Assembly: GCA_016234205.1 (NCBI GenBank)
Contig: JACRGN010000106.1
Coordinates: 1-16,779 of the forward strand
Source: Nitrospinota bacterium
GTDB taxonomy: Bacteria; Nitrospinota; Nitrospinia; UBA9942
DNA length: 16,779 nucleotides
Reading direction: 5' to 3'
A model generated the notes under the pieces. It was not told where the DNA came from. It made no database searches and worked only from the letters and a program-made list of their open reading frames with translations. The number at the start of each line of letters is the position of its first letter. The first letter of the stretch is position 1. The translations under genes and the position numbers were made by a program. Shown in pieces: positions 1-6,677 of the stretch.

Positions 1-1397
1 CAGTAGAAAAGGCATTTATAAAGGCTATTAAAAGGCTTGAGGGGACATATGCTGTTGCCATGGTAACTATTCATGAAAAGGATAAGATATTCTGTGCAAA
101 GAAGGAAAGCCCTCTTGTGATAGGAATTGGGGGGGATACAAATTATATCGGCTCAGACTTTAATGCCTTCATAGATTATACAAAGAATGCAGTTGTGCTT
201 GATGATGACGAGTATGCAATTGTATCAAAAGACCGCTACTTTATAAAAAATACTGCCAATGGAGAGACTGTCAGAAAAAAGATTACAGAGATACACTGGG
301 ATAGTGACATGGCAAAAAAGGGCGGCTATCCCCACTACATGCTCAAGGAGATATATGAACAGCCACAATGCATTATAAATGCCTTGCATGTTGATAAACT
401 CCTTATAAAAAAAATATCAGATATGATAATGGAGAGTAAAAAGACATATTTGATAGGGGTAGGCACCACTTACTATGTGTCCCTTATGGGTGAGTATCAA
501 TTCTCCTCCGTTGCAGGTATTTTCACACCTGCGATAAGCTCGGATGAGTTTAAGAACCTTGCACATATAGATAAAGATACACTTGTTATAGCCTTATCAC
601 AGTCAGGTGAGACATACGATACCTTAAATGCACTGAAACATGCAAAAAATAAAGGTGCAAAGACAGCCGCCATTGTAAATGTAATGGGGTCATCCATTGC
701 CCGCCTTGTAGACCATACAATACTGCAGGGTTCGGGTCCAGAGATATGCGTAATCAGCACAAAGGCGGCATTGTCGCAGATGATTATATTACTAATGGTT
801 GCCATTGAAATAGCAGTTAGAAATAAGAAACTTACTGTTAAGAATAAAATTGAGATTGAAAGGCATATATCCCACCTCCCTGAAATTATCCAGAGGGTGC
901 TCAATGAAAAATCAGGATTCATACATACAATAGCCCAGAAGTATTCCCACATAAATAACTGGCTCTATCTTGGCAGGGGGAAATATTATCCCATAGCACT
1001 TGAGTCATCTCTAAAGATGAAAGAGGTTGCCTATGTCCATGCAGAGGGGATGCCTGCAGGTTTCTTAAAACACGGGACTATTGCCCTGATTGATGAAAAT
1101 CTATACTCAATTATGTTTATGCCTCCAAAGAGTGATGAAGACCTCTACAGGCTTTCTTCAGGGAGTGCAGAGGAGATAAAGGCAAGAAAGGGCTTTATCA
1201 TTGGATTTCACTTTGGAGACAAGAGGGAGAGTGAGAAACTATTCAATGAAGAGATTGTCCTGCCAAAAGTCCCGGATATAATCGCTCCATTCTTAGAATT
1301 GGTTGTAGCCCAGCTTTTTGCCTATTTCACAGCAGTAGCCTTAAAGAGAAACATAGACAAGCCAAGGTCTCTTGCAAAATCTGTTACTGTGGCATAG
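1..1397 (+). CDS. glmS: Glutamine--fructose-6-phosphate aminotransferase (isomerizing), 5' end missing
   Basis: This enzyme makes glucosamine-6-phosphate from fructose-6-phosphate and glutamine, the first step toward UDP-GlcNAc for cell wall and LPS, in the cytosol. The open frame runs from base 3 without a start, so the gene enters from the left; about 464 residues are visible against roughly 600 usual. The N-terminal glutaminase domain with its Cys1 is mostly outside. Both SIS domains are present: ALSQSGETYDT and STKAALSQM in the first, and LGRGKYYPIALESSLKMKEVAY in part in the second. Residues matching the E. coli isomerase catalytic Glu488 (KMKE), His504 (LKHG) and Lys603 (LAKSVTV) are kept, and the C-terminus is typical. 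The usual CGTS of SIS-1 reads VGTT and GELKHG reads GFLKHG, so it is somewhat divergent and could be a paralogue. The assignment itself is firm. No terminator is seen after it. Confidence 0.93.
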   Translation, partial: VEKAFIKAIKRLEGTYAVAMVTIHEKDKIFCAKKESPLVIGIGGDTNYIGSDFNAFIDYTKNAVVLDDDEYAIVSKDRYFIKNTANGETVRKKITEIHWDSDMAKKGGYPHYMLKEIYEQPQCIINALHVDKLLIKKISDMIMESKKTYLIGVGTTYYVSLMGEYQFSSVAGIFTPAISSDEFKNLAHIDKDTLVIALSQSGETYDTLNALKHAKNKGAKTAAIVNVMGSSIARLVDHTILQGSGPEICVISTKAALSQMIILLMVAIEIAVRNKKLTVKNKIEIERHISHLPEIIQRVLNEKSGFIHTIAQKYSHINNWLYLGRGKYYPIALESSLKMKEVAYVHAEGMPAGFLKHGTIALIDENLYSIMFMPPKSDEDLYRLSSGSAEEIKARKGFIIGFHFGDKRESEKLFNEEIVLPKVPDIIAPFLELVVAQLFAYFTAVALKRNIDKPRSLAKSVTVA

Positions 1398-1409
1398 CAA
1401 GACACACAT

Positions 1410-1461
1410 TTAACTACATTATTGACATTTATATATATATGTAGTTAAGATGTAGTTAATT
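1410..1461 (+). promoter_or_regulatory. Promoter with three TGTAGTTAA operator-like repeats
   Basis: A perfect -35 TTGACA (1422-1427) is followed 18 bp later by TAAGAT (1446-1451), ten bases before the ATG at 1462. The 10-mer ATGTAGTTAA occurs at 1439-1448 and 1450-1459, 11 bp apart (one helical turn). Its exact inverse TTAACTACAT lies at 1410-1419, about three turns upstream. The repeats bracket the -35 and cover the -10, as expected for a self-regulated operator. There is no Shine-Dalgarno sequence and an in-frame TAG at 1453-1455, so the mRNA would be almost leaderless. Binding by the downstream product is inference. Confidence 0.55.
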
Positions 1462-2412
1462 ATGTCAGTCGTTAAAAACACCCTTCAGGAAAATTATATC
1501 TTCTTTCTTCGTGAGCTCTCCCGCATAGAACATGAGATTAATAGTTTACCCAAAGGCAGCATCTCTGCCAAGAAAATAGGCGGGATAACCTATTACTATC
1601 ACCAGTGGAGAGAAGGCAAAAGGGTTAAATCAGTTTCAATTGGCAGAAAAACTCCATCCGATTTAATCAATAGTATAAACAGACGAAAGAACCTTGAAGT
1701 CCAGAAAAAAGAAATCCTTAACAATGTAAATGTAATAGTTAAGGCTATTGACACACAGGAGGTAACAGTCCACGAAATCTTACGCCTCTTTTCTCAAAAC
1801 AAAATCAATGTATTACTTATAGGTTCATACTGCATGCCCGCATACAGAGAGGCATTAAACATCAATCTGCCTACAATCAGGACACAAGGTGTAGACTTTC
1901 TTGTTTCCTATCCATATAAAGGTAAAAAAGTTAATATAGGATCTCTTTTGTCAGAATTAGGTTTTTCGGTTGGATTTAATCCTGATGGCTCAACATACTT
2001 TACCAACGGGACTTTTAAAATAGATTTTTTAACTCCTGAAAAAGGCAAAGCCACTGATAGGGCAGTTTCAATTAAGGAACTCGGGATAAATGCTGAGCCG
2101 CTGCGGTATCTACAGATGCTCTTTGACAACTCAATTCATGTTCAAACAAAAGATTTTGCATATAATATTCCTAATCCGTGGGTTTTTGCGTTTCATAAAA
2201 TACTGGCCATGAAGAATAGGAAGGTGCAGTCCAAAAAGGAAAAAGATTTATTGCAGGTTGTATCGATTTTGAGAGAAATCAGAGGACTGCCTCAAGAATT
2301 TAGAAAAAGCATAAAATATTTAAAAACACTTCCTCCACGATGGCAGAGAACTATAAAAGAGCATATTAAGAATCACCTGCCTGAATACTTTATATTTTCT
2401 TCCCCCTCCTGA
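1462..2412 (+). CDS. Nucleotidyltransferase-fold protein of the GSU2403 type
   Basis: Residues 1-100 hold a helical region and a short segment (GGITYYYHQWREGKRVKSVS) of the kind found in DUF6788-like N-terminal domains. Residues 105-260 resemble the nucleotidyltransferase fold of GSU2403-type proteins: LLIGSYCMPAYREAL at 118-132, TQGVDFLV at 141-148 and FKIDFLTP at 185-192. A basic helical C-terminus follows (AFHKILAMKNR, KEKDLLQ). Family members often accompany toxin-antitoxin or abortive-infection-like loci, but the reaction is unknown. The first acidic residue expected in DVD is Gly143 here, so catalysis may be impaired. No SD precedes the ATG; the start is set by the stop at 1453 and the promoter just upstream. 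The last residues (about FSSPS) and the stop codon are encoded by sequence resembling the 3' end of a WYL regulator gene, suggesting a recombined or truncated C-terminus. Family call moderate, function open. Confidence 0.6.
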   Translation: MSVVKNTLQENYIFFLRELSRIEHEINSLPKGSISAKKIGGITYYYHQWREGKRVKSVSIGRKTPSDLINSINRRKNLEVQKKEILNNVNVIVKAIDTQEVTVHEILRLFSQNKINVLLIGSYCMPAYREALNINLPTIRTQGVDFLVSYPYKGKKVNIGSLLSELGFSVGFNPDGSTYFTNGTFKIDFLTPEKGKATDRAVSIKELGINAEPLRYLQMLFDNSIHVQTKDFAYNIPNPWVFAFHKILAMKNRKVQSKKEKDLLQVVSILREIRGLPQEFRKSIKYLKTLPPRWQRTIKEHIKNHLPEYFIFSSPS

Positions 2413-2476
2413 ACTCAAGAAAGAGGTAATAGGGGAGATGCTGGAAAAGTATGGAACAGGGGCAAGCCGTTCGTAA
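2396..2476 (+). pseudogene. 3' remnant of a WYL-family regulator gene
   Basis: In the frame of 2402-2476, different from the preceding gene, the sequence reads PPPELKKEVIGEMLEKYG and then GASRS and a stop. The intact WYL regulator further right ends with SPPELRKEVIGEMREM and then IKKYKVSDS. At DNA level the 30 bases from 2411 match those from 4433 at 26 positions. Only this last piece remains, with no upstream coding in the frame, so it is a fragment left by recombination. It overlaps the stop codon of the nucleotidyltransferase gene. Confidence 0.7.
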
Positions 2477-2491
2477 AAAGACACCTTGTAT

Positions 2492-2560
2492 TTAAAATGG
2501 AGATGCAGTAGAGTTATAATCTGGCAGGCTAATTAAAAAAGAAAATATGCACCAAAGAGG
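2492..2560 (+). promoter_or_regulatory. Probable promoter and SD for the MNT/HEPN pair
   Basis: A consensus -10 TATAAT at 2515-2520 lies 17 bp after TTAAAA (2492-2497), a four-of-six match to the -35. AAAGAGG at 2554-2560 sits nine bases before the ATG at 2570 and decides that start over the TTG at 2564. Confidence 0.45.
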
Positions 2561-2569
2561 TTTTTGTTT

Positions 2570-2893
2570 ATGACAGACCTTTCATTAGAAAATATTTTAA
2601 ATGAAATTATAAAAAGGATTGTCTCCACAGCACATCCAAAAAAGGTAATACTCTTTGGCTCTGCTGTCCGAAAAGAAATGCACGCAAACAGCGATATAGA
2701 CCTTTTGGTTGTCATTCCTTCTGGCCGGCACCGCCGAAAGACTGCACAAAATATTTACAAAAATCTAATAGGGCTCGGATTCGCCGCTGATGTTATTGTG
2801 GTTACCGAAAAAGACATAGAACAATTCAAAGAAAATATTGGCATGATAATTAAACCGGCAATTGAAGAAGGCAGAGTGTTATATGCCGCGTGA
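2570..2893 (+). CDS. Minimal nucleotidyltransferase (MNT), probable antitoxin of a MNT/HEPN pair
   Basis: A 107-residue protein with the minimal nucleotidyltransferase fold. FGSAVRKEM followed by SDIDLLVV gives the GSx10DxD signature: Gly30-Ser31, Asp42 and Asp44. A third acidic residue is at Asp74 in ADVIVV, so the metal-binding triad looks complete. In the studied MntA/HepT systems (DUF86-type HEPN partners) the MNT protein AMPylates a tyrosine of the HEPN RNase and so silences it. Here the HEPN gene overlaps the end by 11 bases, as in coupled toxin-antitoxin operons. The start is ATG 2570, nine bases after AAAGAGG; the in-frame TTG at 2564 is too close to that site. Which partner is the toxin is inferred from the family, not shown by sequence. 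Confidence 0.82.
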   Translation: MTDLSLENILNEIIKRIVSTAHPKKVILFGSAVRKEMHANSDIDLLVVIPSGRHRRKTAQNIYKNLIGLGFAADVIVVTEKDIEQFKENIGMIIKPAIEEGRVLYAA

Positions 2894-3284
2894 ATACAGC
2901 GAACTTGGAACTCCGCAGGAATGGCTTAAAAGGGCAAAAAGCAACCTTGCCATTGCAAAGCAGCCAAAGACTGAAGATATTTATATGGAAGACCTCTGTT
3001 TTGAAACTCAACAAGCTGCTGAAAAGGCGCTTAAGGCAGTTTTACTTTTCAAGAAAATACCATTTCGTTTTGTCCACGACCTTGCAGAATTGATAACCCT
3101 TCTTGAAAACAATGGCATATCTTTACCGGAAGAAGTTCGTACCGCCGCCATATTGACAGATTATTCTGTAGAGGCACGTTATCCAGGGCCTTTTGAACCA
3201 GTGACCAAAGAAGAATTCAAGAATGCCCTGAAAATTGCTGAAAGTGTTGTGGCATGGGCAGAGAACCAAATCAGCAATCAGTAA
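2883..3284 (+). CDS. HEPN domain protein, partner of the MNT protein
   Basis: A 133-residue, mostly helical protein of the PF05168/COG2250 HEPN type. Visible signatures are CFETQQAAEKALKAVLL (39-55), IPFRFVHDL (59-67) and LTDYSVEARYPG (91-102). The ATG at 2883 lies inside the MNT gene, out of frame, giving an 11-base overlap and translational coupling; the upstream in-frame TTG at 2862 would add seven non-family residues. Known HepT toxins are RNases with an RX4-6H motif. No such motif is visible here (the nearest is RFVH, with spacing two), so activity as an RNase cannot be assumed. HEPN proteins of this type have also been proposed to bind nucleotide or substrate for the MNT partner. Pairing is secure, role uncertain. 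Confidence 0.82.
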   Translation: MPREYSELGTPQEWLKRAKSNLAIAKQPKTEDIYMEDLCFETQQAAEKALKAVLLFKKIPFRFVHDLAELITLLENNGISLPEEVRTAAILTDYSVEARYPGPFEPVTKEEFKNALKIAESVVAWAENQISNQ

Positions 3285-3326
3285 AGATGTATTCAAGAAA
3301 GTAACCCTTGAAGCCCCTGCATGATA

Positions 3327-3464
3327 TGCCTAACCATTTCAAAGCCAGAAGTTGCAATGCAGTCTCTCGGTTTAAGAAGGAAACTGGAAGCCTTGTTGAA
3401 AGAAGGAGAAACATGAAAAATGATATTGCAAGACCCCAAATGTTCTAAAGAGAAATGTTAGGCA
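3327..3464 (+). repeat. Imperfect inverted repeat resembling an integron attC site
   Basis: TGCCTAACCATTTC (3327-3340) pairs with GAAATGTTAGGCA (3452-3464) with one extra C. An inner pair, TTGCAAT (3352-3358) with ATTGCAA (3425-3431), continues the imperfect stem. The outer heptamers GCCTAAC and GTTAGGC match the R'' and R' core boxes (RYYYAAC, GTTRRRY) of attC sites, and the bulged base and 136-bp length are also compatible. It lies just after the HEPN gene and 26 bases before the WYL start, where a cassette boundary would be. Only one site is seen and no integrase, so an ordinary inverted repeat is possible. The rest of 3285-3489 holds no convincing gene; a 31-codon frame at 3321-3416 was not accepted. 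Confidence 0.45.
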
Positions 3465-3489
3465 ATAAAGAAAAAGCATAAATAAACTA

Positions 3490-4500
3490 ATGATTCAGAA
3501 ATCTAAAAGGTTTTCTGACAGAAAAAGAAAGTTACACAGGCTCCTGTCAATACTCCGCATACTTGACAGCCGAGAAAAGTGTAATTCCGACTCCCTTGCC
3601 GAGAAATTCAATACTTCACCGCGAAATATCTTCAGGGATATAAATGACCTGAATGAATCAGGTTTCTCCATCACCTTTGATAAGAGAATCAATTCATATA
3701 TATTTACCGATTCAGATTTTACACTTCGTGACCTTGACCTTAATAATGACGAGCTGACTGCATTGCTTATAGGGAAGCAAATAGCCCATCGTATGGGAAA
3801 ACCCTTTGAGAAGGCTTACCAGTCTCTTTTAAAGAAAGCACACAAGGATACCGGTATCAAAACCGGTGAAGGGTTAAAGAAAATAGAAGATAAGCAACAA
3901 TTTTTTATAGATATAGACTCGATGGAAGGATTTGATGGTATTGAAAAGCAATATAACGCCATTACAGAATCATTGAATAAAAAAGAAGAGATTGGAATAG
4001 TTTATGATGCGATGCATTCTCAGAAAAAAAGCAGAAGGATTATTGCACCCTACGGTTTAATCTTTGAGTATGGACTCTGGTATGTTATAGGATATTGCCA
4101 CCTGCGTAAAGAGGTAAGGATTTTTGCATTAGACCGTATAAAAGAATTTAGAATGACAGGCAAACAGTATAGTATCCCTGATGATTTTAATATGGATGAT
4201 TACTTTAAGACCGGCTGGCATATGATACAGTATGGCAAGCCTGTAGAGGTGGTGCTAAAATTTACAAAACACTATGCCCGATGGATAAAACGCAAAAAAT
4301 GGCATCCAACACAGACGATAGAAGAACACAAAGATGGCTCTATAACATTCACCGTAACAGTTCAGGGGAGCATGGAACTAAAATGGTGGATATACCACTG
4401 GATACCGCATGTTGAAATTTTGTCCCCTCCCGAACTCAGAAAAGAAGTAATTGGGGAGATGAGGGAGATGATAAAGAAGTATAAGGTTAGCGATAGCTAA
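3490..4500 (+). CDS. WYL-domain transcriptional regulator (HTH-WYL-WCX)
   Basis: A 336-residue DNA-binding regulator with the usual three parts. Residues about 12-72 form an HTH_11/DeoR-like winged helix (SLAEKFNTSPRNIFRDINDL). Residues about 150-222 form the WYL domain, whose motif reads WYVIGY at 197-202 followed by ALDRIKEF. Residues about 250-333 form a WCX dimerisation domain. WYL proteins sense nucleic-acid or nucleotide ligands, and this same architecture includes BrxR and CapW, repressors of phage-defence operons. The GIY-YIG-like gene starts 23 bases after the stop, so the two are probably co-transcribed. No good SD precedes ATG 3490. A 3' fragment of a close relative lies at 2396-2476, pointing to duplication or recombination. 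Family call strong; the regulated genes are unknown, with its own operon and the AAA ATPase the natural candidates. Confidence 0.88.
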   Translation: MIQKSKRFSDRKRKLHRLLSILRILDSREKCNSDSLAEKFNTSPRNIFRDINDLNESGFSITFDKRINSYIFTDSDFTLRDLDLNNDELTALLIGKQIAHRMGKPFEKAYQSLLKKAHKDTGIKTGEGLKKIEDKQQFFIDIDSMEGFDGIEKQYNAITESLNKKEEIGIVYDAMHSQKKSRRIIAPYGLIFEYGLWYVIGYCHLRKEVRIFALDRIKEFRMTGKQYSIPDDFNMDDYFKTGWHMIQYGKPVEVVLKFTKHYARWIKRKKWHPTQTIEEHKDGSITFTVTVQGSMELKWWIYHWIPHVEILSPPELRKEVIGEMREMIKKYKVSDS

Positions 4501-4523
4501 TGAATTAATATGGAGGAGAAAAT

Positions 4524-4874
4524 ATGAGTGATAAAGATAAGCGGGAAAAATGGCGACAATTCCCTAATCCAGAAAAATCGGAACTTTTACACGCACCATT
4601 TGGGGCTGGTGTATATAAACTTAGACATAAATTAAGCAAGGAAAATATATTATTTGGTAGCAGTAAGAATGTTGCATACCGTATGACCTCTCTATTGCCC
4701 GATTATGGCGGTAATAGAAAAAATGAGGATAAACGAGAACATGTAAAGAAATATATTGATGATATTGAGTACACAACTATCGCCTGCAACAGTGAGGAAG
4801 AAGCACGTGAAATTGAGGAAGAAATAAAAAAGAAAATAGAGAAGGGTCAATGCCATTATATATTTGATACTTAA
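4524..4874 (+). CDS. Small GIY-YIG-like domain protein
   Basis: 116 residues, preceded by a strong SD (GGAGG, 4512-4516). The layout suggests a GIY-YIG nuclease fold: GVYKLR at 29-34 for GIY, ILFGSSKNVAYRM at 42-54 with LFG for YIG and a possible catalytic Arg53, then IEYTTIACNSEEEAREIEEE at 81-100 with candidate catalytic glutamates. The tyrosine of YIG is Phe44, so cleavage may be weak or lost. GIY-YIG proteins cut DNA in repair, recombination, homing and restriction; stand-alone domains like this are mostly uncharacterised. It follows the WYL gene closely and is probably its operon partner. No other domain, membrane segment or signal peptide is seen. The fold call is from motif pattern only. 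Confidence 0.5.
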   Translation: MSDKDKREKWRQFPNPEKSELLHAPFGAGVYKLRHKLSKENILFGSSKNVAYRMTSLLPDYGGNRKNEDKREHVKKYIDDIEYTTIACNSEEEAREIEEEIKKKIEKGQCHYIFDT

Positions 4875-5142
4875 CAAAAGTAAATACTTGGGTACTATTC
4901 CACAAAATTTCTACTTTACCTGATTAAATCTTCTGTTTATCAGAGGTAAGCAATGCCGTAATCCTGCTCATTGTTGTTTTTTTATCAGTCCAAAAGTTTC
5001 TTTTCACAACTGTTATTTTTATCTATAACACTCTCTTCTATCCTGCACTTTCCAGAAAAGGCAAAGAAAAACCAAACTGACATAAGGTTGTCATATTGCC
5101 TGATTATAATTGTCTTATAAAAATAAATAAGGGGGTGTTTTT
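4875..5142 (+). promoter_or_regulatory. Intergenic region with probable promoter and SD of the AAA ATPase gene
   Basis: This 268-base AT-rich gap holds no convincing gene. TATAAT at 5105-5110 is a consensus -10, but no -35 lies at proper spacing (TTGTCA at 5088-5093 is only 11 bp away). GGGGG at 5131-5135 is the SD for ATG 5143. An imperfect stem, TTACCTGAT (4916-4924) with ATCAGAGGTAA (4939-4949), follows the GIY-YIG gene and could be a weak terminator, although no T-run follows it. Confidence 0.4.
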
Positions 5143-6597
5143 ATGTTAAAGATGTGTCACAAAAAAAATCGTGAAATTATAAAACCATATAAGGACAATC
5201 TTGAATATCTGGCAGACCAATTTGAAAGATTAAAACTTATAAAAAATGACAACGAAGCAGATGATGAAGATGGATTTCTGATAAATCCAAGAAAGATTAG
5301 AAGATTACCAAGAAGGCATAGAATATTCAAGACTCGTAATAAGGCAGACAATAATAAAAAGCTGTTAGAATTAGAGAAAAGGATTGATAGGAGACTTGCT
5401 GTAACGGATAGAACATTTCCATTTAAAGAATTTCAAAAGAAAAAATCTTTAACAAGAATGGAGGAATTGATTATTCTTGAATTGCTTGAGGGGGAGGTAT
5501 TCGGCAGTTCTGAATATGATGTTAAAGAACTACTTGACCTCATTAGCGAAGATACCTATGAAAGGCTAAAAAATATAAAATTATTTCAAAAAGATGGGAA
5601 ATTAGTTAAGGAAAAGATTATAGAGGTTGATTATGAACATAATATTTTTGGTATGACACAATGTATAAAATTAAATAATAAGATAAAAGCATTACTGCTT
5701 GAAGAAAAAGGTGTAAAAAATAAGTTAAATATAAAAGAGAATGATTTTTTCGAGATAATAAAACCGACTATACCCTTTGATAAAGTTATTCTCCATAAGA
5801 AGACATTTGAAGATATAGGTCTTACAATAGAGATGATACAAGGCAATACATCAAGGCTTTTACATGAATGGGGTATTAAAGGCAGTAACTTATACCCGTC
5901 AGATAAAGTTAAAAAGAGAAGAAGAAATCATCCGGTTATAATGTTATTTTATGGGGCACCCGGAACAGGTAAGACCCTTACGGCAAATGCAGTTGCTTAT
6001 ACATTAAAAAAAGAATTATTAACCTTTGACTGCTCTAAGATATTGGATTTATATGTAGGTGAGAGCGAGAAAAATGTGAGGAAGATTTTTGATAATTATA
6101 GAGAAATATCAAAGGGCATGAAAAACCCTCCTGTGCTTCTATTGAATGAAGCAGACCAGTTTTTACACAGGAGAATAAATGCTACAAGGTCGGTAGACAA
6201 TATGTATAATCAAATGCAGAATATCTTCCTTGAACAATTGGAGAGATTTGAAGGGATTCTCATTGCCACGACAAACCTGATAGAAAACCTTGATTCTGCC
6301 TTCTCAAGGAGATTTCACCACAAGATAGAGTTCAGGAGACCGGGAACAGGCGAGAGGTTTAAACTTTGGCAGGTTCATATACCTGAAAAGGCTCCTCTAT
6401 CAGATGATGTGGATTTGCAGGACCTTGCTATACACTATAACCTTTCCGGGGGACAAATTGCCTTAGTGGTAAAAAATGCTGCTGTCAGGGCTGCGAGGAG
6501 GGGTGATAAAATTATGATGGAAGATTTTATATTTGCCTGTGAAGATGAATTGGCTGGAAATTTTGATGAAAAGGCGAGGGTAAGGGTTGGGTTTTAA
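5143..6597 (+). CDS. AAA+ family ATPase with unassigned N-terminal domain
   Basis: 484 residues. The first 200 or so are basic, charged and helical, with no recognised domain. The AAA core follows: Walker A GAPGTGKT (271-278), Walker B VLLLNEAD (331-338), sensor 1 ATTN (375-378), arginine-finger candidates SRR (388-390), and a C-terminal lid with LSGGQI (434-439). The Walker B Asp is Asn335, while the catalytic Glu336 is kept. I recall similar NEAD variants in uncharacterised relatives, so this may be a family trait. Such single-ring ATPases remodel proteins or nucleic-acid complexes; no protease or nuclease domain is fused, so an effector must be separate. It has its own SD and perhaps its own promoter, and lies on the same strand as the WYL/GIY-YIG pair. 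Function is not assigned. Confidence 0.78.
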   Translation: MLKMCHKKNREIIKPYKDNLEYLADQFERLKLIKNDNEADDEDGFLINPRKIRRLPRRHRIFKTRNKADNNKKLLELEKRIDRRLAVTDRTFPFKEFQKKKSLTRMEELIILELLEGEVFGSSEYDVKELLDLISEDTYERLKNIKLFQKDGKLVKEKIIEVDYEHNIFGMTQCIKLNNKIKALLLEEKGVKNKLNIKENDFFEIIKPTIPFDKVILHKKTFEDIGLTIEMIQGNTSRLLHEWGIKGSNLYPSDKVKKRRRNHPVIMLFYGAPGTGKTLTANAVAYTLKKELLTFDCSKILDLYVGESEKNVRKIFDNYREISKGMKNPPVLLLNEADQFLHRRINATRSVDNMYNQMQNIFLEQLERFEGILIATTNLIENLDSAFSRRFHHKIEFRRPGTGERFKLWQVHIPEKAPLSDDVDLQDLAIHYNLSGGQIALVVKNAAVRAARRGDKIMMEDFIFACEDELAGNFDEKARVRVGF

Positions 6598-6624
6598 TAA
6601 GAGGGTGGTTGGATTTGTGAAATG

Positions 6625-6677
6625 AAATGTTATCAAACTTTTTCTATAAAAGACTTAGCGTTTTTGATATAACATTT
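6625..6677. terminator. Imperfect stem between convergent genes
   Basis: AAATGTTATCAAA (6625-6637) pairs with TTTGATATAACATTT (6663-6677) with a two-base bulge. It lies between the converging AAA ATPase and cbiO genes and overlaps the cbiO stop codon. No T-run follows on either strand, so termination is inferred from position only. Confidence 0.35.

Noticed and set aside
1398..1461. Repeat cluster as an integron or CRISPR-like structure
   Set aside because: The three 10-mers fit an operator around a promoter; there is no spacer-repeat pattern and no GTTRRRY core in the right context.
2564..2569. TTG start for the MNT gene
   Set aside because: It is only three bases from AAAGAGG, whereas the ATG at 2570 has proper spacing.
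2862..2882. Upstream TTG start for the HEPN gene
   Set aside because: It adds residues not seen in the family; ATG 2883 gives a normal N-terminus and the usual overlap.
3321..3416. A 31-codon open frame (MICLTISKPEVAMQSLGLRRKL...) between HEPN and WYL genes
   Set aside because: No SD, no recognised family, and it lies inside the inverted repeat; it may be chance or a decayed gene piece.
4916..4949. Stem TTACCTGAT/ATCAGAGGTAA as a firm terminator
   Set aside because: The stem is bulged and no T-run follows it, so it is only mentioned within the intergenic entry.
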